Positions 1 through 5,818 of a stretch of DNA of 5,818 bases are shown piece by piece. Under the pieces are notes generated by a model. It saw nothing but the letters and a program-made list of their open reading frames with translations, had not been told where the DNA came from and made no database searches. The DNA lies in the NCBI GenBank assembly GCA_029058705.1, contig JAIDXA010000339.1, positions 1 to 5,818 on the forward strand, written 5' to 3'. Every line of letters starts with the position of its first letter. Within the stretch, counting starts at the first letter, position 1. This stretch comes from Paramuribaculum sp. Lineage in GTDB: Bacteria; Bacteroidota; Bacteroidia; Bacteroidales; Muribaculaceae. A program made the translations under genes and the position numbers.

Positions 1-35
1 TAAATTTACTACGAAAAAAATGCTATAAATCATTC

Positions 36-157
36 TTGTGGGTTTATTGAGGTCTTTTATGGTTGTTTTCACCGAGTTTCATCGGTCACATAGCCCGCTA
101 TGCTCCCTCTTCAACTCGTAAAAACACCTCATAAAATCCTCTCAATCAATCCCACAA
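36..157. repeat. Long imperfect inverted repeat (possible REP/MITE-like element or structured RNA)
   Basis: The arm at 36-94 aligns with the reverse complement of 97-157. By hand I count 46 matches, 12 mismatches and 4 single-base gaps over 62 columns. Matching blocks from the outside inwards are TTGTGGG (36-42) with CCCACAA (151-157), ATTGAG (46-51) with CTCAAT (141-146 with a one-base offset), TTTTATG (55-61) with CATAAAA (130-136), GAGTT (74-78) with AACTC (113-117), and a perfect core CATAGC (89-94) with GCTATG (97-102) around a CC spacer. As RNA from either strand it would fold into one long hairpin with small bulges. No reading frame of note uses it, and it lies about 50 bp before the Nif3 gene. 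Its length and symmetry are not expected by chance. Whether it is a dispersed repeat, a terminator of an upstream gene or an RNA cannot be decided from one copy. Confidence 0.8.
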
Positions 158-205
158 CTAAATTTAAGCAATTTCTAAGAATTCCGTTAATTCAGCGACT
201 GCGCA

Positions 206-1303
206 ATGTTGATTTCCCACATAGTTTCGGCTCTGGAGCGTTTCGCTCCGCCGGCATTGCAGGAGGAGTATGACAACTGCGGGCTCATTCTTGGCGATTC
301 CTCGAATGAGTGCAGTGGTGTTTTGGTCACTGTTGACGTGACTGAGTCTGTTGTTGCTGAAGCTGTCAGCAAAGGCTGCAATATGATTGTGGCACATCAT
401 CCGATAATCTTCAAGGGAATCCGCCGTCTCAACGGCAGGACACCGCAGGAGCGGGCCATAATTTCGGCGATAAGAAACGGTATTGCGGTCTATGCATGCC
501 ACACATCGCTGGATTCCGCGCCTGGAGGTGTCTCCCAACGAATGGCGTCGATGCTCGGACTCGAGTCCGTCGGTCCTCTTGAACCGGCCAATGGGAGAAT
601 GCTCAAGCTCCAGGTTTATGTTCCGTCGGCACAGGCTGAAGATGTAAGGATGGCGTTGTTTGATGCCGGGGCCGGAGAGATCGGCAATTATGATTCGTGC
701 AGCTACACTCTTACAGGTTTTGGATCATTCCGGGCTTTGCCCGGATCGAATCCGTTTGCAGGAGAGGTTGGCAGGCTTCATTTCGAGAAAGAGGAGTGCA
801 TTCAGGTCGTTCTGCCGTCATGGCGTCGGCGTGCGGTTGAATCGGCATTGCTTCAGGTTCATCCATATGAGGAGCCGGCCTATGATTTTATCGAGATCCG
901 CAACAGCCTTCCGGATGCCGGTCTCGGAGCGGTCGGGAATCTCCCCGAGCCGCTTACGCCCGCGGAGATTGTCGATCTGGTCAAAACGACGTTCGGGTCT
1001 CCGGTTGCGCGGTGCAATGAGTTTCCCCTGGATGCCCGTATCCGCAGGGTGGCGCTTTGCGGGGGATCGGGAAGCTCGTTGCTCGGGCGGGCTATAGCCT
1101 CGGGTGCCGGTGTTATGGTAACGTCCGATGTCAAGTATCATGATTTTGTAGATTATGCCAATGACATCCTGATAGTCGACATCGGTCATCACGAAAGTGA
1201 AAAATGCAGCAAAAGCATTATTTTTGATATTATTTCAGAAAAATTTCCTAACTTTGCAGTCCGGAACTCCCAATCCGACGTAAATCCGATTAAATACATG
1301 TAA
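206..1303 (+). CDS. Nif3-like dinuclear metal center protein (YqfO type, with inserted CutA/PII-like domain)
   Basis: This is a 365-residue cytosolic protein of the Nif3/YbgI/YqfO (DUF34) family. The family forms toroidal hexamers that bind two metal ions per subunit; its cellular function is not settled, and the database name 'GTP cyclohydrolase 1 type 2' is poorly supported. The N-terminal half has the family opening (ERFAPPALQEEYDNCGL, residues 11-27) and the metal motif AHHP (His64, His65). CHTSLD follows (His99, Asp103). The C-terminal half supplies GHHESE, where His328 and Glu332 match the expected H-x3-E ligand pair. Between the halves, residues about 130-235 form the insertion found in long members such as B. 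subtilis YqfO, with the signature HPYEEPAYD at 219-227. The length fits this long subtype rather than the roughly 250-residue E. coli YbgI. The start is supported by alignment of the first residues to the family; there is no clear ribosome binding site, as is usual in Bacteroidetes. The next gene starts 9 bp after the stop. Confidence 0.93.
   Translation: MLISHIVSALERFAPPALQEEYDNCGLILGDSSNECSGVLVTVDVTESVVAEAVSKGCNMIVAHHPIIFKGIRRLNGRTPQERAIISAIRNGIAVYACHTSLDSAPGGVSQRMASMLGLESVGPLEPANGRMLKLQVYVPSAQAEDVRMALFDAGAGEIGNYDSCSYTLTGFGSFRALPGSNPFAGEVGRLHFEKEECIQVVLPSWRRRAVESALLQVHPYEEPAYDFIEIRNSLPDAGLGAVGNLPEPLTPAEIVDLVKTTFGSPVARCNEFPLDARIRRVALCGGSGSSLLGRAIASGAGVMVTSDVKYHDFVDYANDILIVDIGHHESEKCSKSIIFDIISEKFPNFAVRNSQSDVNPIKYM
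1223..1256 (+). promoter_or_regulatory. Bacteroidetes-type promoter inside the 3' end of the Nif3 gene
   Basis: TAACTTTG at 1249-1256 matches the Bacteroidetes -7 consensus TAnnTTTG at every fixed position. A TTTG at 1223-1226 (within TTTTTG) lies 22 bp upstream, slightly longer than the usual spacing of about 19-21 but plausible. The surrounding stretch 1200-1256 is clearly more AT-rich than the rest of the gene. A start site near 1263 would give a leader of about 50 nt before the zinc-ribbon gene at 1313. Both elements lie in coding sequence, so part of the match could be codon-driven. Confidence 0.6.
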
Positions 1304-1312
1304 GCAACCCTT

Positions 1313-2077
1313 ATGGCTACATCAGATAAAAATAAGAACGAACAGACGCTTTCAGTGGAATCCCGCCTGAAATCACTCTACGAACTCCAGACCATTCTCT
1401 CGCAGATTGACCGCATCCGTACTGTGCGCGGTGAACTCCCCCTTGAAGTCAGCGATCTGGAGGACAGTATTGAGGGATTAAATACCCGTATAGCCAACTT
1501 CCGTCAGGAAATTGAGGATCTCCGCAAAAAAACTCTTGTGGAAAAAGAGAAAATCAATGAATCGCAGTCGAAGATAGCTACATATAAGGCGCAACTTGAC
1601 AATGTGCGCAACAATCGTGAATTCGACCTTCTTTCAAAGGAAATAGAGTTCCAGACTCTTGAAATTGAGCTTTCGGAGAAGCATATCAACGAATACCAGC
1701 GGGTTATCGACAACAAGACCGGCGAAATAGCCGCTACAGAGGAAACCCTGTCGGATCAGCAGCATATCCTTGCGGAGAAGAAGACCGAGCTTGAAGAGAT
1801 CGTTTCTGAAACCAAGCAGGATGAGGAGCGTCTGCGCGAACAGGCCAAGGCACTCGAGCCGAAGGTGGATTCGAGAACTTTGTCGGCATTCAAGCGCATC
1901 CGCAAAAACACCCGCAACGGTCTTGGAATCGTTTACATCCAGCGTAACGCATGCGGTGGCTGCTTTAACCGTATTCCGCCGCAGAAGCAGATGGAGATAA
2001 AGATGCACAAAAAAATCATTGTCTGCGAATATTGCGGCCGTATCATGATTGATCCCGAACTTGCGGGAGTGCAGTAA
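1313..2077 (+). CDS. C4-type zinc ribbon coiled-coil protein (zf-RING_7 / CT398-like)
   Basis: This 254-residue protein has a long, highly charged N-terminal helical region (about residues 10-180, rich in E, K, Q, L and I with heptad-like spacing). I read that region as an antiparallel coiled coil. A small C-terminal zinc ribbon follows, with ligands Cys214, Cys217, Cys238 and Cys241 in the motifs CGGC and CEYC. This architecture matches the zf-RING_7 family, whose structurally known members include chlamydial CT398 (CdsZ) and Helicobacter HP0958. Those members have been tied to secretion or flagellar export and RNA binding, but the role in Bacteroidetes is not established. There is no signal peptide, so it is probably cytosolic. 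The conserved block at about 187-213 (DSRTLSAFKRIRKN through the GLGIVYIQ strand) leads directly into the first cysteine pair. It lies 9 bp after the Nif3 gene, a pairing that recurs in many bacteria, and probably also has its own promoter at 1223-1256. All four cysteines are present and the length is normal. Confidence 0.92.
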   Translation: MATSDKNKNEQTLSVESRLKSLYELQTILSQIDRIRTVRGELPLEVSDLEDSIEGLNTRIANFRQEIEDLRKKTLVEKEKINESQSKIATYKAQLDNVRNNREFDLLSKEIEFQTLEIELSEKHINEYQRVIDNKTGEIAATEETLSDQQHILAEKKTELEEIVSETKQDEERLREQAKALEPKVDSRTLSAFKRIRKNTRNGLGIVYIQRNACGGCFNRIPPQKQMEIKMHKKIIVCEYCGRIMIDPELAGVQ

Positions 2078-2100
2078 GAATACAGAATTTATCATAACGG

Positions 2101-2126
2101 AAGCGTTTTCCGGATCGGAATCGTTT
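2101..2126 (+). terminator. Possible weak intrinsic terminator after the zinc-ribbon gene
   Basis: A hairpin with stem TTCCG (2108-2112) and CGGAA (2116-2120) around a GAT loop extends outward, past a small internal loop, by AAGCG (2101-2105) pairing with CGTTT (2122-2126, one G-U). It sits 24 bp after the zinc-ribbon stop and 16 bp before the tRNA. The following T-run is poor, so it may be a partial terminator, an RNA processing structure or chance. Confidence 0.3.
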
Positions 2127-2142
2127 ACGTTATTGAAATAAT

Positions 2143-2215
2143 GCGGTAATAGCTCAGTTGGTAGAGCATCAGCTTCCCAAGCTGAGGGTCGCGAGTTCGA
2201 GCCTCGTTTACCGCT
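2143..2215 (+). tRNA. tRNA-Gly (anticodon CCC)
   Basis: A complete cloverleaf is visible. The acceptor stem is GCGGTAA (2143-2149) with TTACCGC (2208-2214) and discriminator T at 2215. The D arm is AGCTCAGTTGGTAGAGC. The anticodon stem is TCAGC/GCTGA with loop TTCCCAA, placing anticodon CCC at 2176-2178. The T arm is GCGAG-TTCGAGC-CTCGT with one G-U closing pair. The anticodon reads glycine codon GGG. The 3' CCA is not encoded (TCA follows), so it must be added after transcription. The gene is followed within 10 bp by a strong terminator. I saw no clear TTTG/TAnnTTTG promoter just upstream; transcription could run in from the preceding gene. Confidence 0.96.
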
Positions 2216-2221
2216 CATTTT

Positions 2222-2264
2222 AAGCGGCGGGCCAGATTCCCATGGAATCCGGCCCGCTGCTTTT
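2222..2264 (+). terminator. Strong intrinsic terminator behind tRNA-Gly
   Basis: The GC-rich stem 2223-2233 pairs with 2251-2261. It continues, after one A-C mismatch, through GATTCC (2235-2240) with GGAATC (2244-2249) around a CAT loop, and is followed by TTTT (2261-2264). The pair at 2226/2258 is G-U in plus-strand RNA, and the T-run is on that side, so plus-strand termination fits best. It may also stop the convergent protease transcript, but there is no T-run in that direction. Confidence 0.85.
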
Positions 2265-2345
2265 CAAGGGATATTCTTTTGGTATGGGGTCTAAGAGTAT
2301 GTTTACTTTTACCACGAATTAAGAAATAAATTCAGTTTCTAAAAG

Positions 2346-5300
2346 TCAATTTCGCGGGATGATGATTTTTTTAGATTTATCACCGCTGACAATTATGTAT
2401 ATTCCCGGCTTTCCTTTGTGTTTGTCGCTGCCGGGACGTCCCCTCAGATCATAGATTGTAGAGACGCCTGTTTCAACATCGTCTTCAATCTCATTGATTC
2501 CGCTTGTCCCGCACACGTTTAATGTTATGGTGGCGGGTTCGACGCCAAGTTGTTCTGATTCAATTCTGAAGTTTTGCGTCCCTATTCTTATCGGATTGAT
2601 GTCAATGGTTATATATCCTGGCTGGACATCAGTGATTGTCACGGTTGCAATCGGGTCTGTTGCGCTGTCAGTTGCGCTGATGCTGAAATTTTTATTTGTG
2701 GCATGATGGGACGGCACGATTCCAATGGCTGCTTTTTCCGGTCCGTCAGCCGTTACGGGGAGGGATTCTATTGACTGAATCAAGGAATAAAGATTGTTGC
2801 GGCTGCATGTCTCGTTATATCTGTCCCATGCCGAGGGGGATGTGTAGATGCTGCAATTCTCTGACAGTCCCGGTGCGATCAGGTTTATATACTTGAAGAC
2901 CGGGTTGTCGTTGTGCAGGTGTATCTGTTCAAGGGCTTCACAGTAGGCAAATGCGTTTGTCCCGATTTGTTTGACAGACGATGGAATGTCTATTGACAGG
3001 AGTGACCTGCATCCGGCGAAGGCTTCCGGTTCAATGGCCGTTACGGGATATTCTGAACCGTCAAACTCCACGTTGTCGGGAATGGTGACATGTCCGGAAT
3101 GTGATCCGGCATGATGTTTCACTATGGAGGCTTCGTTTTGGCCATGCGGCGCGAATGAAAATCCGTTGTTGCCGTCCTGGCTTACCCGAACCCGTTTTCT
3201 TGCTGAAATCTCACTCAGGTTGTTTGTATATGCGACATCGTAGGTCCCAAAGGGGATGTCGATTGTAAAGTCGTCGGCAGAATACAGGTAATACATGCTT
3301 CCTGTATTGATGTTGGAGTTATATATATAGTAATTTTTTACTATGGTGTTTTTGTCGGGGATGTAGAATGTGACTCCTATTTTTGCTTTTTTGCTTTTTG
3401 TGCAGACAACTTGTGCAGTGTGTGGCCATGTTTCTCCTGCGGTGAGCAGTTCCGGTATGTCAGTTGCGTTTTCGATCCTGAGGCTTTCGGATGACGACCA
3501 TCCTGGTTTCGGTGAGCCGTCGGCCAGGGACAATGAGTATTCATTGTTGTCGAGTCGGAAGCCGTTTTTGTCGGTGCATGTGATTGTGTATTCGCCGGGC
3601 GGCAGAGGATTGTTTGCGGTGTCACATAATGACAATGTGCATTCGGCGGATCTGTTGTCGCCGGCATATATTGTCATTTCCGAGCTGACACTGCACAGGG
3701 GTGTGGATTCTGTGTCATTTCCTTTTTTTGATAATCCGATTGATATAGTTCCGGCGTAGTCGACCTGCATGTCGTTTACGAGAGTGACCGAAATGTTGGC
3801 CGGATGTCCTGAAAAACATTCCTCAGGCAGTGTGACGTCGGCCAGGAAGAGCTCCGGTTTTGTGTTGAAACACTCGCATTGTCCGTCAGAGTCAACATTC
3901 AACAAGATGAAGTGTGGCATGTCGGTGCGTGGCCGTGTTATACGCAGCTGAGTTTCGGTCTTATTCATGTAGGCCGGATAGATTTTATAAACGCCAGCCG
4001 GCAGGTTCAGCTCCGAGAAGTCGCAGGTGTGTTTCGGATCATGTATTGAGGACCCTTTGAAGAGTTGATTTCCGGACCAGAAAACCATACGAGCCGCAAT
4101 GTCATTATCCTCATCCATGAGAATGACACCGAGAGATGTGTCGAGATTCAAGCCCAGGCTTGTGAATCTGATGTTGAACGTTCCATTTTCATTATAGAAT
4201 ATTCCGCCATTCAATCCTTTTACGCACTCCGGAGTGTAGCCGGGGTCAGCGCCAGGCGGGACTGATTTCGACATCTGTTGCGCAGTGCTGAAGTTTTCGC
4301 CGCTTTGTGGCGGAATCAACGCCGACAGACGGAAGAAGCCCTGTTGGGCGCCGTCCCAACCCCAATTGACATGATAAAGCCCCCGGCTGCGGTATCCGTC
4401 GATCACGTATGCGTGACCTCCGCCGCTGTAGTGGACGGGGCGGCCCAATGAGAGTTCTGTGTATATTACGCGTTCCCATTCGGCTGCGTTGAAATTCTCG
4501 CGATCCATGAAATATGTGTTGTCCGGGTCGAATCCAAAATAATTGATGAGGGCGGTTGCGACATTGGTTGTGAATGCAGAGCTGCTTTCATTCCCATATT
4601 TCATGCCTGTTCCGATTCCGCAGGCAAGCATCAGGTTTGCAATTTCGCTTTTTTCATTGTCGGTTGAAGCGGCAGTGTAGGCATCCTTCATTCCTTTCAG
4701 GTTGAAGTCGGCGGAAGTGTAGTCGAATTCTATGGGATTCCCTTGTTCGTCATGGCCAAGGGAGCGGTATCCGGTTCCATTGTAATAGCCTATTGCTTTT
4801 ACGACCTGTGCCATGGCTGTCGCCGTGCATCCTGTGACACTCCTTGTGCCGTTTTTTATTGGGCACAGGTCATTGTATGGGCTTGATTGTCCCCATCGTG
4901 TTGTCATTATCGGTTCTATATCGGTCCATTTGGAATAAAGCTGCGGCAGGCTGAGGTATTGGTCGGGGGAATTGGCACTGTCACCGGATTTTGATTCAGG
5001 GAGATCCGCCCGTTTGATGAATTCCCGGATTTCGGTAGTGTACAGGTCTGTAAGCCATTTCAGCCCCGGAATGCAATCGGGGTTGAATGTGCCGTTTTCG
5101 ACATCTGCCAGAATTTCATAGATGCGGTCGTCGGCAGAGACAATTATGTAGCCGCCTTCTTCGCGGTTGAAGACATAATATTCCGGAGTTGTTTTGGCAA
5201 GATTGTAATGTGTTTTGTCTGTGTTTTCTGCCAGGATGGTGACATTTCCTGTTTTTGTGGTGTTCAAGGCTCTGTCGAGCGCTTCCTGAGGAGTCAGGGA

Positions 5301-5366
5301 TCGTGCATTGCTGTGTGAAAACGAAAAAAGAGTGATGAAGATTGCCGTAAAAATAGTTCTTGTCAT
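2346..5366 (-). CDS. Secreted streptopain-like (C10) cysteine protease with BspA-type LRR block and Por-type sorting tail
   Basis: The 1006-residue precursor resembles C10 proteases such as streptopain of streptococci and interpain/PrtT/periodontain of oral Bacteroidales. Residues 1-21 are a signal peptide (basic start, hydrophobic run, likely cut after SNA). Residues about 22-140 resemble the Spi-type propeptide that keeps the enzyme inactive. The catalytic domain spans about 150-350: RWGQSSPYN supplies the probable oxyanion glutamine Gln160, TGCTATAMAQ the nucleophile Cys180, and GGHAYVIDGY the catalytic His318. VNWGWDG (Asn334, Trp335, Trp337) completes the active site. All expected residues are present, so activity is likely. 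Residues about 380-750 I cannot assign; they contain beta-rich, Ig-like-looking stretches and many cysteines. Residues about 755-825 are a short BspA/LRR_5 block (IPDNV..., AFAGCRSLLSIDIPSSV, AFAYCEALEQIHL). The C-terminal end, YDLRGR followed by GIYIIVSGDKSKKIIIP, resembles type IX secretion sorting tails. It is therefore probably cell-surface or secreted. The start is fixed by the signal peptide; the upstream region is A-rich with no Shine-Dalgarno. Confidence 0.93.
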   Translation of the reverse strand: MTRTIFTAIFITLFSFSHSNARSLTPQEALDRALNTTKTGNVTILAENTDKTHYNLAKTTPEYYVFNREEGGYIIVSADDRIYEILADVENGTFNPDCIPGLKWLTDLYTTEIREFIKRADLPESKSGDSANSPDQYLSLPQLYSKWTDIEPIMTTRWGQSSPYNDLCPIKNGTRSVTGCTATAMAQVVKAIGYYNGTGYRSLGHDEQGNPIEFDYTSADFNLKGMKDAYTAASTDNEKSEIANLMLACGIGTGMKYGNESSSAFTTNVATALINYFGFDPDNTYFMDRENFNAAEWERVIYTELSLGRPVHYSGGGHAYVIDGYRSRGLYHVNWGWDGAQQGFFRLSALIPPQSGENFSTAQQMSKSVPPGADPGYTPECVKGLNGGIFYNENGTFNIRFTSLGLNLDTSLGVILMDEDNDIAARMVFWSGNQLFKGSSIHDPKHTCDFSELNLPAGVYKIYPAYMNKTETQLRITRPRTDMPHFILLNVDSDGQCECFNTKPELFLADVTLPEECFSGHPANISVTLVNDMQVDYAGTISIGLSKKGNDTESTPLCSVSSEMTIYAGDNRSAECTLSLCDTANNPLPPGEYTITCTDKNGFRLDNNEYSLSLADGSPKPGWSSSESLRIENATDIPELLTAGETWPHTAQVVCTKSKKAKIGVTFYIPDKNTIVKNYYIYNSNINTGSMYYLYSADDFTIDIPFGTYDVAYTNNLSEISARKRVRVSQDGNNGFSFAPHGQNEASIVKHHAGSHSGHVTIPDNVEFDGSEYPVTAIEPEAFAGCRSLLSIDIPSSVKQIGTNAFAYCEALEQIHLHNDNPVFKYINLIAPGLSENCSIYTSPSAWDRYNETCSRNNLYSLIQSIESLPVTADGPEKAAIGIVPSHHATNKNFSISATDSATDPIATVTITDVQPGYITIDINPIRIGTQNFRIESEQLGVEPATITLNVCGTSGINEIEDDVETGVSTIYDLRGRPGSDKHKGKPGIYIIVSGDKSKKIIIPRN

Positions 5367-5449
5367 GATTTTGTTGAAATGAACCTGGTTGCGATAAGTG
5401 ATGTATGTTGTCAGTTTATAGAGGATGTGGATCTGCCGATGGTTCTTCT

Positions 5450-5487
5450 AAACAAACGCGGACGACCCGAAAGGCCGTCCGCGTGTT
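5450..5487 (-). terminator. Intrinsic terminator of rplS
   Basis: A 12-bp stem pairs 5456-5467 with 5473-5484 around a 5-nt loop. On the minus strand it is fully paired with one G-U (an A-C mismatch on the plus strand), and it is followed by a TTTGTTT tract, so it reads as a minus-strand terminator. It begins 24 bp after the rplS stop and separates rplS from the protease gene. Confidence 0.88.
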
Positions 5488-5510
5488 TAGAATGCAATCT
5501 GCTATTGCAA

Positions 5511-5818
5511 TCAAGCTTGTTTCTTGGGCATGCGGCGCTCTTTGATACGAGCTTTCTTGCCGGTAAGGCCACGAAGATAGTAAAGTTTAGCGCGACGCAC
5601 TTTACCGTATTTGTTAACGGTGATAGAGTCGATAAACGGAGACTCGATGGGGAAGATACGTTCAACACCGATGTTGTCGCTCATTTTGCGAACGGTGAAG
5701 CGTTTTTTGTTTCCTTCGCCGGAGATGCGGATAACAACACCGCGGTACTGCTGGATACGTTCCTTGTTACCTTCTTTGATACGGTAAGCGACAGTAATTG
5801 TGTCGACGGGGTTGAATT
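5511..5818 (-). CDS. rplS: 50S ribosomal protein L19 (3' part; start lies beyond the window)
   Basis: I translated 101 residues of the C-terminal part from the minus strand. The open frame runs off the right window edge and ends with TGA at 5511-5513. The visible sequence starts FNPVDTITVAYRIKEGNKER. Diagnostic L19 blocks follow: YRGVVIRISG, FTVRKMSDNIGVERIFPIES, SPFIDSITVNKYGKVRRAKL and YYLRGLTGKKARIKERR, with a basic end MPKKQA. L19 sits at the interface of the ribosomal subunits. The family is usually about 115-120 residues, so roughly 15-20 N-terminal residues are outside the window. The Gly-Asp usually found near the visible start is Val-Asp here. The gene is closed by the terminator at 5450-5487, so the downstream protease is probably a separate transcription unit. 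Confidence 0.97.
   Translation of the reverse strand, partial: FNPVDTITVAYRIKEGNKERIQQYRGVVIRISGEGNKKRFTVRKMSDNIGVERIFPIESPFIDSITVNKYGKVRRAKLYYLRGLTGKKARIKERRMPKKQA

Noticed and set aside
36..65. TTG at 36-38 and TATGGTTG at 58-65 as a promoter for the Nif3 gene
   Set aside because: It misses one fixed base of the -7 element, has only a partial -33 element, and lies within the inverted-repeat arm, so the match is better explained by the repeat.
818..1192. A 124-codon minus-strand frame, and similar overlapping frames within the Nif3 gene
   Set aside because: The plus-strand frame carries all family motifs across this stretch, and the antisense translations have low-complexity or arginine-rich composition typical of shadows.
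2106..2133. TTTT at 2106 and TACGTTAT at 2126 as a promoter for the tRNA
   Set aside because: The -7 match lacks two fixed bases and the spacing of 16 is short; it also overlaps the hairpin.
2143..2264. tRNA 3' end as an integration site for a mobile element
   Set aside because: No repeated copy of the tRNA 3' end and no integrase gene are present in the window.
2281..2330. AT-rich stretch with CTAAGAGTATGTTTAC, loosely reminiscent of insertion-sequence ends
   Set aside because: There is no matching inverted partner, no target duplication and no transposase fragment in the window.
3370..3759. A 129-codon open frame on the plus strand inside the protease gene
   Set aside because: It lies antisense to a well-supported coding region and its translation has no family resemblance or plausible start context; it is a shadow of the real frame.
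5411..5668. A minus-strand 85-codon frame overlapping the rplS end and its terminator
   Set aside because: It is out of frame with clear L19 sequence and runs through a terminator hairpin.

Overview
The window looks like chromosomal DNA from a member of the order Bacteroidales, most likely a gut commensal; family level (for example Muribaculaceae) is a guess. Four things suggest this. The secreted protease has a streptopain-like (C10) domain with a Por-secretion-type C-terminal tail. The L19 sequence is Bacteroidetes-like. Start codons lack clear Shine-Dalgarno sequences. There is a near-ideal Bacteroidetes promoter (TTTG ... TAnnTTTG) at 1223-1256.

Layout. Positions 1-205 hold no gene; they carry a long imperfect inverted repeat (36-157) with a perfect CATAGC/GCTATG core. 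Next come two co-directional plus-strand genes 9 bp apart. The first encodes a Nif3/YqfO-type dinuclear-metal protein (206-1303). The second encodes a coiled-coil protein with a C4 zinc ribbon (1313-2077), and it appears to have its own promoter inside the end of the first gene. A possible weak terminator hairpin (2101-2126), a tRNA-Gly with anticodon CCC (2143-2215) and a strong terminator hairpin (2222-2264) follow. Positions 2265-2345 are a short AT-rich convergent gap with no recognisable feature.

The rest lies on the minus strand. A 1006-residue secreted cysteine protease (2346-5366) combines a signal peptide, a Spi-type propeptide, a C10 catalytic domain, a long unassigned middle, a short BspA-type leucine-rich repeat block and a sorting tail. 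Upstream of it, and read in the same direction, is the 3' part of rplS (ribosomal protein L19, 5511 to the window edge), closed by an intrinsic terminator at 5450-5487.

The region is therefore mostly housekeeping (rplS, tRNA-Gly, the Nif3/zinc-ribbon pair), with one accessory secreted-protease gene between rplS and the tRNA. I see no phage, transposase, CRISPR or defence genes. The least explained element is the inverted repeat in front of the Nif3 gene, which could be a dispersed palindromic element or a structured RNA.
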